Source of the DNA: Paraglomus occultum
Lineage: Eukaryota; Glomeromycota; Glomeromycetes; Paraglomerales; Paraglomeraceae
Direction: 5' to 3'
Assembly: GCA_910592205.1 (NCBI GenBank)
Contig: CAJVPJ010000747.1
Location: forward strand, 1-17,615
Length of the DNA: 17,615 nt
This document shows, one piece after another, positions 9,459 to 17,615 of this stretch. Under the pieces are notes generated by a model. That model searched no databases, was not told the DNA's origin, and worked only from the letters and a program-made list of their open reading frames with translations. Both the position numbers and the translations under genes were made by a program. Positions within the stretch are counted from its first letter, which is position 1. Every line of letters begins with the position of its first letter.

Positions 9459-11060
9459 GAAGATTGTGACTTCCTGACAAAAAGCCACGTTCAACTGGTA
9501 AATGCTTCTCCCAAAGCGCCAATTTTTTTTGTGTGACGTTGTTAGTATGGCATCTAACAATTATAATAACGGTTTATATACTAATACTGGTTTTCATGAC
9601 AATACAATTTAACGTCACAAGTTCGGATACGTGACCCGACAAGTAATAATAATAAGTAAAACGGGATGCTTCTTCTTCCAATGCTTATAATACCGGAAAA
9701 ACGAATTTACTATTTTTGAACTAGTTTGCGGTAACGTATTTTGAAATGCATCTTTTATTATGACTTTTGTGAACTGCTAGCAGTTGGCGGATTAAAAGCT
9801 AACTTCGCCGCCGCATCGGGCGCCCAAGTATTTAATATTGTTCTAAAACACTGTTACCTGAAGGAAAAAGAGTTTTTGTAGTTCACGGCGTGTTGAACAA
9901 CGAATACCGAAAGACTTAACAATCGATAAGCCAGCTGGCGGGAAATGCTAATCGTCAGAATGCAAGATATATTTTTATTAAGGATACAAAGGATGTAATT
10001 AAAGTATTAACCAACAATTTAAGAAAGGTTTGCAATTGTTGATGGTTCACAATACTTTTGCTTCGCTTCTAACAATATTATTTGATTGCCTTTCCTGTAC
10101 AAAGACCAATAACATATATGATTCAAGTTAACAACTTGGAAGTAGACAAATCTTTGAACGAAGTAATATTTAACTGCTTTACGAAAAGAATTCTATATTA
10201 ACGCGCAATTAAAATCTTTATGATAGAAGTAGCATATTATGACCACAATGCGTCAAGGTTAAATGGAATTGGAAGCATAATACGGGGAAAGTTCAAAGAG
10301 GAACATGTGGGTTACACTGACACTATGGAAGCGGAATCAAGGCATAAATAACAAAGAGAAACAAGAGTGGAAGGAAAGAAATAACTTGCCGTAAAGTAAA
10401 AAAGACAGCAACAGAAAATTGGAAGAACTGAGAGGACGCGATATGGGAAAGCCCTAACAACAGGCATTAACTATCTAGAGAAAACTTCTGAGCTAAGACT
10501 TAAATCTCAAGATCAGTTAATTATTTGCTCGCCCGGCGAAAACATCATGATTACTGTAACAGTAATAGTAATACGAAAATGACAATTCATTGTTAATCGT
10601 AATCTCGCATTGCTATGCTAATTCCTGATCAATTTCTGGATAATTGCAGGGATGCCTATTCAAACTGTATAAATCAAAATTTATTATATAACTTTTTTTA
10701 AAATTATTTTACTTTAATAAAGAGATATCCGTTGAAAATTATACAACCCCGTAGGTTGCCATAACCTCATGTCTCATCATTAGTTGTTTTAAAGATGAAA
10801 TTTGATAAAGTAGCAGAGACGTAGTAATAGTTAGTTCTCAGTTAAAATAAATAGCCATTCCGGGATATGCTGTAGATGCAAACTCACAACTGCCCGTTTT
10901 CTCTCCTGAATAAACGACAAGCTGCCCCAATTTGCATATGTGATCACAAGGAAGAGAAGTTTCATTACTAGGTATTGTAAATTTGCCAAAACTCTTGCAC
11001 TTTATGAAGTTGAATTCGTACCTTCGTCATGTGATAATGAACAATTGGTGGAAGGTTTAT

Positions 11061-11896
11061 CACGTGGGGAATGTGACTACAAAAACAATTCCGTCGTTCC
11101 ATTTACGTCTACAGTTAAAATACCGCGATACCCGCCATTGCACTCATAAGACATAAATTCAACATGCTCGACAGATGGTGATAATCACGTATGAGAATTG
11201 ATGTTTGATAGTTGATACAATATTGGTTGCCGTCAACGTGGTCTTGTATCCACAGCAACTTATGTAATCGCAATTATTATTTGTCTGTCATGAGATTGTG
11301 CGGGGGAAAAAATAAGTTTCACGTGATCGGACAACACAATCACATAATATAAAAGAACGCAATAGCAAGTACCGAACAAACTACAAGTCATCGAAATATC
11401 TTCGTATACAAAAGCCATTTAACGCATATAAATAAAATACTTTGTAATTGTAATAGCGGACCGACTATTCAGTCGTTATAACACAACATCTGATGTCCAA
11501 AAAAGAGAGCAATAACTACAAAACAAGGCACTTGTTCCAAAATGTTTATGCATTGAAAAAAAAAGCTGCAGATGATGTTTACCTCAATGACATATTATCT
11601 GTCGTTGAACCAATTGTCTTTGTGTTCTTACGAGCGTTCCCGTATTTCATGAAGGTTAGCAGCTAGCCAAATCACAATACCTCACTTGTTAGTGATAATC
11701 TGTTCCGAATATAGAACAATAGTGGGGATCCAACGTCCCCCGTGAGAAAGCGTTGGGGAATGCTGTATAAGTATAGCAAAATGTGGGACCGTGTATGTCA
11801 GAGCATATAATGAGTATTGATTCACACTGATGTGTTTATCTCTGATAAGCCACAACTAATTATAATCGCTTCACCATTTGGTTTTATAGTCACGTG
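11061..11896. promoter_or_regulatory. Cluster of three CACGTG (E-box-like) sites
   Basis: CACGTG occurs at 11061-11066, 11320-11325 and 11891-11896. From base composition I would expect about one per 10 kb. In fungi this hexamer is the core bound by bHLH factors such as Pho4 and Cbf1. No gene is close enough to assign it to. Confidence 0.3.
11724..11756 (+). other. Two overlapping, mutually exclusive short hairpins
   Basis: GGGGA (11724-11728) can pair with TCCCC (11736-11740). CCAACG (11730-11735), inside that loop, can pair instead with CGTTGG (11751-11756). The stems are short and there is no flanking gene, so this may be chance. Confidence 0.25.
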
Positions 11897-12878
11897 TCAA
11901 CAACGTGGACATCGATAATCAATCTCCCGCATCAAATTTATCTTTGTTTGCATGCCATCATGCATACAAGCAGGTGTCTATTACTCTGAACGGAGAGCAT
12001 GTATTTCTTAAGACCAGATTGACAATGCATTACCGATAAGTTAATTGATACGATTTAAAATTTATGTACAACTTTATTTATGCAAAAAAACAATACCGCA
12101 AAATGCCGTTATCTTCACTCTCTTTCCCCCAACTTCCTGATGGTTCAATATTTATTGACGAGTATGTGGGCAGTCACTACCTATCATAAAACTTTGTAAC
12201 AAACCATACAGATAATAGAATTCTTTCAAATAACATAAAGTAGTGATGTTGAATATCGGGATTATCTGGAGTATGCTCAAGAATCATCGGACAGCAACAT
12301 ATCTATCTGCATGTGAAAAATTTTTTTTTTTAGTTCGTAACAATAACATCAAAAGTCTAGATCCGATTATTTAGCCAGCTAACAGATATAGTAACATAAT
12401 GTGGCCATGTCTCTGATCACGAAATAGGTGAATGATTGCCGCCAAGTACTCTTGGCCCTTGCTGTGAAACAGATCTGAATTACTATGTCAAGTCTGCGAC
12501 TGAATAAGCTGAACGAGCCGATAGGTTCTGTTTCTGGTTTTTGCATGATCAATCATTTGCATGGCTATATTAATTTGTTGCTATTTATGTTATACTCTGC
12601 CTTTATTCACTCCTTTCTGATATTCCTTGACAGGTATAATCAGAAAAAATCGTGGGAATGCCGTTGGTATGATGATCAATCATCGTGGATTCAATAACAA
12701 TGTCTGACTCTCCATTGATGTAATGTTATTTCTACAAAGTTAAAGTAGTGGAACCAAAAATGCATAGACAACAACGTATATGAAATGTGAATAAAGCGAT
12801 ATCTTCAAAAGAATTGCTTTTGTCATCTCGATAACGATATTGACTGCCCCTAACTAAGCCTCTTGAAGTATATTTTAG

Positions 12879-13016
12879 AGAGTAATAGTAATAGCAATGA
12901 TGGGCGAATGCTTGCTTCCGGCTTGCCTTTTGGCGATTCTAGCAGGTGGAACATTCTTGTATCACATTTTGTGCAACAAACCATAAGCTTTAGGTTGATG
13001 TTCACATATGAAATAT
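12879..13016 (+). CDS. Doubtful small coding region with two overlapping candidate frames
   Basis: A CTAAC branch-like site and TATTTTAG acceptor-like sequence end at 12878. Two frames follow in DNA richer in GC than its surroundings. One is a 29-residue ORF from ATG 12897 to TAA 12986 with a central hydrophobic stretch (PACLLAILAGGTFLYHIL), a possible single-pass micropeptide. The other, open from 12881 to a TAA at 13014-13016, would read as a last exon starting with a Ser-Asn repeat followed by DGRMLASGLPFGDSSRW. They cannot both be the main product, and neither has a demonstrable upstream exon. I cannot name a function. Confidence 0.25.
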
Positions 13017-13406
13017 AATGATAGAAGAGAATACGGAATTTTTGTTGCTAGAAATCAAAACCGCTTATTTACAAAAACATTATCAGAGTTATTCTTTATT
13101 ACTACCCATTTAACAGTTTCGTTCTGTGAACTAGAATTGTGTTACGCTAAATACGATTCAATCGTCTACGAGATAATTATGATGTTACCCCCCCCCCTCA
13201 CTACGAACAAACCCCCTTCGACTCCTGTACAGCTGGTGCGCAACGACCCCTATTATCCATCGAGATTTGTCAACGTTTTCTTCCTAGTCGTCACTAGAAT
13301 ACTCCCAAAAATGCTACGGTTTTCCCTTCGGGATGAGTCCCACACGTATCATATCTTATTAGAATACCTCAAATTCACAGTGATTGCTCAATACCTCTAC
13401 AAGTGA
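13008..13406 (+). CDS. Doubtful 132-codon ORF in the gene-poor region
   Basis: ATG 13008 to stop 13404-13406, the longest ATG-started frame in this gene-free stretch. Its C-terminal third has hydrophobic and aromatic residues that could form a membrane segment. A run of ten C (13188-13197) encodes a Pro stretch, and composition in the first half follows the AT bias. I recognise no domain. More likely a chance frame than a gene. Confidence 0.2.
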   Translation: MKYNDRREYGIFVARNQNRLFTKTLSELFFITTHLTVSFCELELCYAKYDSIVYEIIMMLPPPLTTNKPPSTPVQLVRNDPYYPSRFVNVFFLVVTRILPKMLRFSLRDESHTYHILLEYLKFTVIAQYLYK

Positions 13407-13933
13407 TCTTATTGTAGAGAAGAAAAAAAAAGATTTCACCTCCCCCCAGACATCGATCGTACAAGCCTTCTTATTGCATGATCTACGATGATTACGTACG
13501 ACTGAGACTTTTTGTATAAAAAGTTGAGTTAAAAGGCTATATTTTATACGCTTGCATAAAAATGCACTTTTGACAGGATGAATGTATACATGAATAATAT
13601 TACTGCAGAGATACACATATGATTGCGGGGTATGGACAAACTGGTTGAATACTTGTTAAATACTGGATTTCGTGCTAGTATTTTCTGAATATGTCAATTT
13701 TGATGGACAAGAACAAATAAATAAATAGCAATTAGGTTCATCAAATGGAATTCGTCTAGTTGGTGATTGGATAATAAATATACAATATACAATATATATT
13801 AACATTGTAAATGCGTGTAACGTACGGTATTGTACTTGCAGCCCAAGATTCACCTGAATACCGATTCGAAGTAAAAAAAAAAAAAAACTTTTACCTTTTG
13901 TAGTTAGTATTTTCTTGCAATTTAGTACATTTT

Positions 13934-14215
13934 ATGTCAGCCATGACAATTGCTCCAACTATGTTTGCCACATCTTATCTCGCTTCCCGTCTTGCTTTTG
14001 ATATCGCTCACGTCTTTTCCCTGCCCGGACCCCTGTATTCAAGAAATTTGTCACCGATTCACCGACAATTTGGAATGACGATCAATATGCAAGTCACTGC
14101 ATACAGTAAAGTATCGACAAGCGTCACGTATTCTATTCACAAATTTGGCCACCACCCAAACCACGTTTCACATTCGCAATTTCCTGATCAGGCATTCAAA
14201 AACGCGGATATCTAG
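13934..14215 (+). CDS. Doubtful 93-codon ORF upstream of the PHD gene
   Basis: ATG 13934 to TAG 14213-14215. The stretch is visibly richer in GC than its flanks, which is why it is listed. The product would be rich in Ser, His and Thr with no domain, signal peptide or membrane segment that I can recognise. It ends 292 bases before the ATG of the downstream gene, on the same strand. It might instead be part of that gene's regulatory region. Confidence 0.2.
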   Translation: MSAMTIAPTMFATSYLASRLAFDIAHVFSLPGPLYSRNLSPIHRQFGMTINMQVTAYSKVSTSVTYSIHKFGHHPNHVSHSQFPDQAFKNADI

Positions 14216-14312
14216 CAGGAGAATGCAATTGTATGTGTCGTGTTATAATGCAAGATATAGAGTTATAGCTGTAAACTGATATTAATTTGTGCTACTGCGC
14301 CCTTCCTTAGGG

Positions 14313-14322
14313 TTTATATATA
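14313..14322 (+). promoter_or_regulatory. TATA box-like element of the PHD-finger gene
   Basis: TTTATATATA sits about 185 bases upstream of ATG 14507, followed by an A/G-rich leader (14357-14398) typical of fungal 5' UTRs. It is the best TATA candidate near any of the three genes. Confidence 0.45.
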
Positions 14323-14506
14323 CCCCATTCTCCCGTCAGACTGTATTCATCATCACATAAAAAGCAAGAAGCTATAAGAAGAAGAAAAAAAAAAGAACCA
14401 TTCAACATCTAACAGACTTTGTTCTTTGATACATACTATGCATATTGCCTAACCGAATAATTCACGAGCAATACAGTTATAAACAATTAGAATTCTACAA
14501 CATACC

Positions 14507-16756
14507 ATGACTAACACACCGTCGCCAAAAAAAATATCCATATCAAAACATTCTTCTGTAAAGACTGGACGAATAGAGAAACATACCCATTCACCAATAA
14601 AAGCGCGAAAATCTCTACCACTTGAATGGTGTAAGAGCGAAACTGCAGTTGAAAAGGTCACCCGATGGTTAGAGCTCGATGATGAAGTAACACTCGTAAG
14701 ATCTCCCAGAAAGTACGCCCCAACAAACTACGGAATGATGGATATGCCAGTCAGAACAACTAGAAACGCGAACGTAAAAGCAACTGATAATCTTCTTACC
14801 TCTCGCAACCAGTCATATTTTTCACAATCACGTACAATTTCTACTAAGACTTCAATGCAACGCAAAGATGTCAAGCAGAAACGGCCACACCAAAATACTA
14901 AAACTGCTAACGCCCGTCCTCCCCGGTCGCTCTTTCGCACCTCTGAACTCCTATTCTCTCGCGCTTTCCCTCGTTTATTCGCCTGGCTCTCTACGGAAAG
15001 TGATTCCGAGAGTGAAGATGAAGAAGTATACGCGACAATGGCATCCAAACGCTCGGTTGGTAAGAAAAGGCATGGGGGGAAGATTAAACGAGTACCAGAG
15101 TCCAGTAAGCGTTTGTTTGGTGTTTTCATGGGTCGTTGGTAGATAACAATCGTTAGGAGAATCAGATTTGGTTCCTTAGAATGGGCGAATTGTTGGAAAA
15201 AATGGGTGTATCGAAAAAAAAAAAGAAAGGCCTAAAGAAAATTGGAATATAACACGAGCTCACTTTATAATAACCGACGTGTATCGTATGTGACTGATTC
15301 CCATATTACATTTATCAGACAACCAACAATTGATCTGTCGTGGCTGCGGGAAATACTTCAAGTCGAAAAGTGGCCTAACCCTACACAGTTACCGATGTGC
15401 AGATTTGCATGTAATTATCGCGTTGTCAAGCAATTTATATTACACTCAGTTTATTGTCTTCATTTTTTTGTTTGTTCTCCCGTCGCGTTCCGCGCCTACA
15501 TTTCTACTCATATGCTTTTATTCAAATCCCTGTACTCCTGTAATTATGGATTGTCTTATTATATTATATTCAGTTTCTCATCTAATGATTTTCATATAGC
15601 CCGTTTTCATTCAGATCAAAGTCTATTATTGAACCCATCCCTTCTGTTCTAATCAATTTTAGCGCGAAGAACATACTTACGATGATGTAATTGACTGTAT
15701 TTGCGGAGACGATTCGGATTTTGGGAAAATGGTTCAGTGCGATGGCTGCAGGGGATGGCTCCATCTCGCATGTTTAAACTTGACCAAAAAAAGGCTCCCT
15801 GATCAATACTTTTGTCCGCGTTGTATGGAACTAAAGAAGAGGCGCAGAGATCAAGTTATAAGAAGAGAATTAAATGTAGATATCGATACGGAAAGTGAGT
15901 CAGACAACGGAATGGAGACGAATTGTACGGGTGTGATGATATCTGGAGGACGGCGATGGAACACATCGAAGGAGACAAATGACGACAAGACGTTCATGCA
16001 TCCAGGAAATTGGCTCACCATGATCGAGAAGCGATGCCTGGATGTTAACGAATCACATAACATGACTAGTGATGGTGATTACGATGTAAATAGCAATCTT
16101 CAGGCTGCTGATAACATGAATTGGATCTCTTTACCAACTCCTGGGTTATTCGGGCTTGACCAGGATCTTGTGTCGCCACTTGATTCGGTGGCACCATCCT
16201 TATCGTTTAGCGAGGTAATAGATTCTTAACTTTTTTCGACTTGGTTGTGTGCTGCGAAGTCTTTATTAATTGAGTGACATTGTTTGATCTTACCTGACTC
16301 TTTGTATAGGATTACAGCACCCCAGGGCCCTCAGAACCGCCATTTACACCGGAGCAATATACAATTCATTCTGTCGATGACGAATCCAATGAACAAGCGA
16401 CAAACGGCCCATACGTCGTTGGCACTGCAACGGATGTAATTACGGAGGCTGCCTTGGAGAGCTTGATTCCCTTGGCGGAGTTAATTTGCAACACTTATCA
16501 AGGTCAAATGTTGTCGTCTGGGGTCGGTAATGAATATGAGGTTCAGGAAATGGATCGTGCGGCGGAAGGTAAGGTGGCGGAAAACAATAAAAAGTAACTA
16601 GAAATTTTATAATTTTAGTGACTAAGATAACGATTTTCCCCTAATCTAGAAATGATGGAATATATCGTAGCAGATGATGACGACGAGGATATCGTGAACA
16701 CTGTGAGCAATAACAACGCCTGGGACAATTTCGTTGATGCCTCGACTACTTTGTAA
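14507..16756 (+). CDS. C2HC zinc finger plus PHD finger protein, probable chromatin reader or transcription factor (5 exons, 520 aa)
   Basis: The spliced model is 14507-15059, 15319-15410, 15663-16214, 16310-16568, 16650-16756. All introns are GT-AG and the phases agree. Residues 1-185 are basic and Ser/Thr-rich, with a Ser/Asp/Glu patch (about 166-174), and look disordered and nuclear. A zinc finger follows with C191, C194, H207 and C211. The PHD finger (C227, C229, C241, C244, H249, C252, C266, C269) is a complete C4HC3 set. W247 sits where an aromatic-cage Trp would read methylated H3K4 in this family. A Lys/Arg cluster (272-277) follows directly. The rest is acidic, with hydrophobic-acidic patches such as LDQDLVSPLDSVAP and AWDNFVDAS that resemble activation domains. 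The target is unknown. The weakest call is the exon 1 end: GTAAGA at 15060 is a good donor, but the exon frame stays open to TAG 15142. AATAAA lies at 16966. Confidence 0.85.
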
Positions 16757-17062
16757 ATATCTAATTTTCACCTAATAATTCATATATATGGACTTTGTTA
16801 ATGTGTATTTGGAGAGATACTCTCTTTGTAGTATATATCGTTGTTAGAGAATAGAGAATAACCTGAATCCCAAAATATCCGTAACGGCAAGTTGTCGTTC
16901 TGGATTATCTGCTTTTCTCTTATTCTTTTGCTTGTGCTTGTGCTTTGGCTTTGCATGTATAGTTCAATAAAAGTAGTTTTTTATTCTTGTGGCTTGTAAA
17001 AATTAGCTGCGCGGTCACATGATTAGCAGATTTAAGTTTGCAAAAGGCCCAAAGGAGTAATA
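16757..17062. terminator. 3' flank of the PHD gene with AATAAA polyadenylation signal
   Basis: AATAAA at 16966-16971 lies 210 bases past the stop codon and is preceded by a T-rich, TTG-repeating stretch. Nothing else is recognised before the transposon end at 17063. Confidence 0.5.
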
Positions 17063-17118
17063 CAGTCAAACCTCGTTATACCGAAGGAATTCTGACTCCC
17101 CCCGTTTTCTAAATAGTA

Positions 17119-17138
17119 AAATTCGTTATAACGAATTT
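17119..17138. repeat. Perfect 20-base palindrome in the transposon subterminal region
   Basis: AAATTCGTTATAACGAATTT is its own reverse complement and contains the CGTTATA core of the terminal repeat on both strands, so it could bind transposase as a dimer. Confidence 0.75.
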
Positions 17139-17217
17139 AATAGCGATAGTAATAGTAAAATCTCTTTATACCGTTACCGAAGTTCGATGCAGGATTTTAG
17201 TCTCTTTATACCGAAGG

Positions 17218-17233
17218 TTTATCACGTGATAAA
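17218..17233. repeat. Perfect 16-base palindrome centred on CACGTG
   Basis: TTTATCACGTGATAAA is its own reverse complement, 155 bases inside the transposon end, just after the last subterminal repeat. Confidence 0.75.
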
Positions 17234-17265
17234 AATGGAAATCTTCGCCGCGCAAGTCTTAGTGA

Positions 17266-17406
17266 AAAACGTGTAATATTTCAAACGATTTGAACTCTGA
17301 TGATGTCAGCGACAATGATGATGTTAATTATGATCATGATGACGATTATACTGACTCCGTCATTGGCGAGGATGATATCATTGACATCATTGATGAGATG
17401 GATTAA
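17266..17406 (+). pseudogene. Acidic ORF fragment, possible transposase C-terminal remnant
   Basis: Open from just after TGA 17263-17265 to TAA 17404-17406. It has no ATG near its start, so it would need an upstream exon or is a fragment. It is dominated by Asp with Asn, Ser and Ile and ends GEDDIIDIIDEMD. Tigger-type transposases have acidic C termini, which together with the adjacent terminal repeat suggests this origin. The GATGAT bias could also be simple sequence. Confidence 0.3.
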
Positions 17407-17615
17407 TCATTTCTTTATTGTAAATTATTTGTTCTGAAGTATTGCTTTATTTATTAATTATTGGAACTATTGAAATTATTGGAATTATTATCAATCGTAT
17501 TATTGTTATTATTGTCTTTGTTCTTCATTTTCAATACTTATACTCGCTTGAAGGTTGATACTCGTTCGATCCAATAAAGTTATTGTGAAATTATTATCGT
17601 TGCGAAGCTATTGTG
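17407..17615. other. AT-rich low-complexity tail to the window edge
   Basis: Repeats of ATTATTGGAA and ATTATTGTT dominate. No second transposon terminal repeat and no gene is visible before the window ends. Confidence 0.5.

Larger units (their letters stand above)
9459..12878. other. Long intergenic region, first part; no gene seen
   Basis: 3.4 kb where no frame has convincing composition or splice context. Visible items are a perfect palindrome ACTGCTAGCAGT (9773-9784), a GC-rich patch near 9800-9830, CACGTG at 11061, 11320 and 11891, a hairpin pair near 11724-11756 and AGTAATAGTAATA at 10561. I saw no tRNA, rRNA or spliceosomal RNA. A 70-codon frame at 12485-12697 contains an acceptor-like CCTTGACAG at its 3' part but has no matching upstream exon that I could defend. 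Confidence 0.5.
17063..17615 (+). mobile_element. End of a pogo/Tigger-like (Tc1/mariner superfamily) DNA transposon, truncated by the window
   Basis: After a TA dinucleotide (17061-17062) the sequence begins CAGTCAAACCTCGTTATA, the form typical of pogo/Tigger terminal inverted repeats. Such elements insert at TA. Three related subterminal motifs follow: CTCGTTATACCGAAGG (17072-17087), CTCTTTATACCG (17162-17173) and CTCTTTATACCGAAGG (17202-17217). There are also two palindromes (17119-17138 and 17218-17233). The other terminal repeat is not in the window. The acidic open frame at 17266-17406 may be a transposase remnant. Its closeness to the terminus means the copy is internally deleted if this is the 5' end, or that the frame is unrelated. 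Confidence 0.6.

Noticed and set aside
9459-9560. Extension of the Mgm1 N terminus upstream to 9560
   Set aside because: The frame is open, but the only start there is a TTG. The first ATG is at 9458 and already gives a good mitochondrial presequence.
12390-12450. U1 snRNA-like GATCACGAA stretch
   Set aside because: The defining 5' ACTTACCTG is absent and the rest does not match.
12485-12697. 70-codon frame containing an acceptor-like CCTTGACAG before a Trp-rich tail
   Set aside because: Two frames after the acceptor look equally plausible and no upstream exon with a matching phase could be defended.
13359-13853. Minus-strand frames of 85 and 65 codons
   Set aside because: Composition simply follows AT-rich DNA with homopolymer runs; no domain or splice context.
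14728-15129. 133-codon minus-strand frame opposite exon 1 of the PHD gene
   Set aside because: It is the antisense shadow of a coding exon whose plus-strand frame joins zinc-finger exons in phase.
1-17615. CRISPR arrays, tRNA or rRNA genes, riboswitches, bacterial operons in the main part
   Set aside because: No regularly spaced repeats, no tRNA A/B boxes with a cloverleaf, and no rRNA core sequence were found. The genes are intron-bearing eukaryotic units.

Overview
The window looks like nuclear DNA of an early-diverging filamentous fungus. It is AT-rich and carries three well-formed protein genes, each split by short GT-AG introns. One is an unmistakable fungal mitochondrial dynamin (MGM1). 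A Glomeromycotina-like (arbuscular mycorrhizal) host is my best guess, partly because of what sits at the left edge. That is an inference; no marker in the window fixes the species.

Left edge, 1-719: two reading frames lie in tandem on the minus strand and make sense only if TGA is read as tryptophan. The first (452 to the window edge) runs 150 codons with four in-frame TGA, no TAA or TAG and no TGG. The second (719-539) has five TGA as Trp and one apparent single-base indel in an A4 tract. This is the code of Mollicutes and of fungal mitochondria, not of a fungal nucleus. The most attractive reading is DNA from a Mollicutes-related endobacterium (or an element it carries) joined to the fungal chromosome. 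A mitochondrial plasmid insertion or a chimeric contig are the alternatives. A degraded second copy of part of this sequence lies at 1437-1487, followed on the minus strand by a 112-codon open frame (1466-1128).

1500-3292 is intergenic and AT-rich, with small repeats. 3293-5461 (+) encodes a 553-residue multi-pass membrane protein in four exons, which I could not assign to a family. 6104-9458 (-) is MGM1, in five exons and 966 residues, convergent with the membrane-protein gene. 9459-14506 is 5 kb without a convincing gene. It has a cluster of CACGTG sites, a recurrent AGTAATAGTAATAG motif, possible hairpins and a few doubtful short ORFs. 14507-16756 (+) encodes a 520-residue chromatin or transcription protein with a C2HC zinc finger followed at once by a canonical PHD finger and acidic tails. 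From 17063 to the right edge there is the end of a pogo/Tigger-like DNA transposon: a TA-flanked terminal repeat, subterminal repeats and an acidic coding remnant.

The three fungal genes are independent eukaryotic units with no operon logic. The part most worth following is the TGA=Trp segment and whether its junction with fungal DNA is real. Exon boundaries, membrane segments and domain calls were all made by eye from the sequence; no database search was run.
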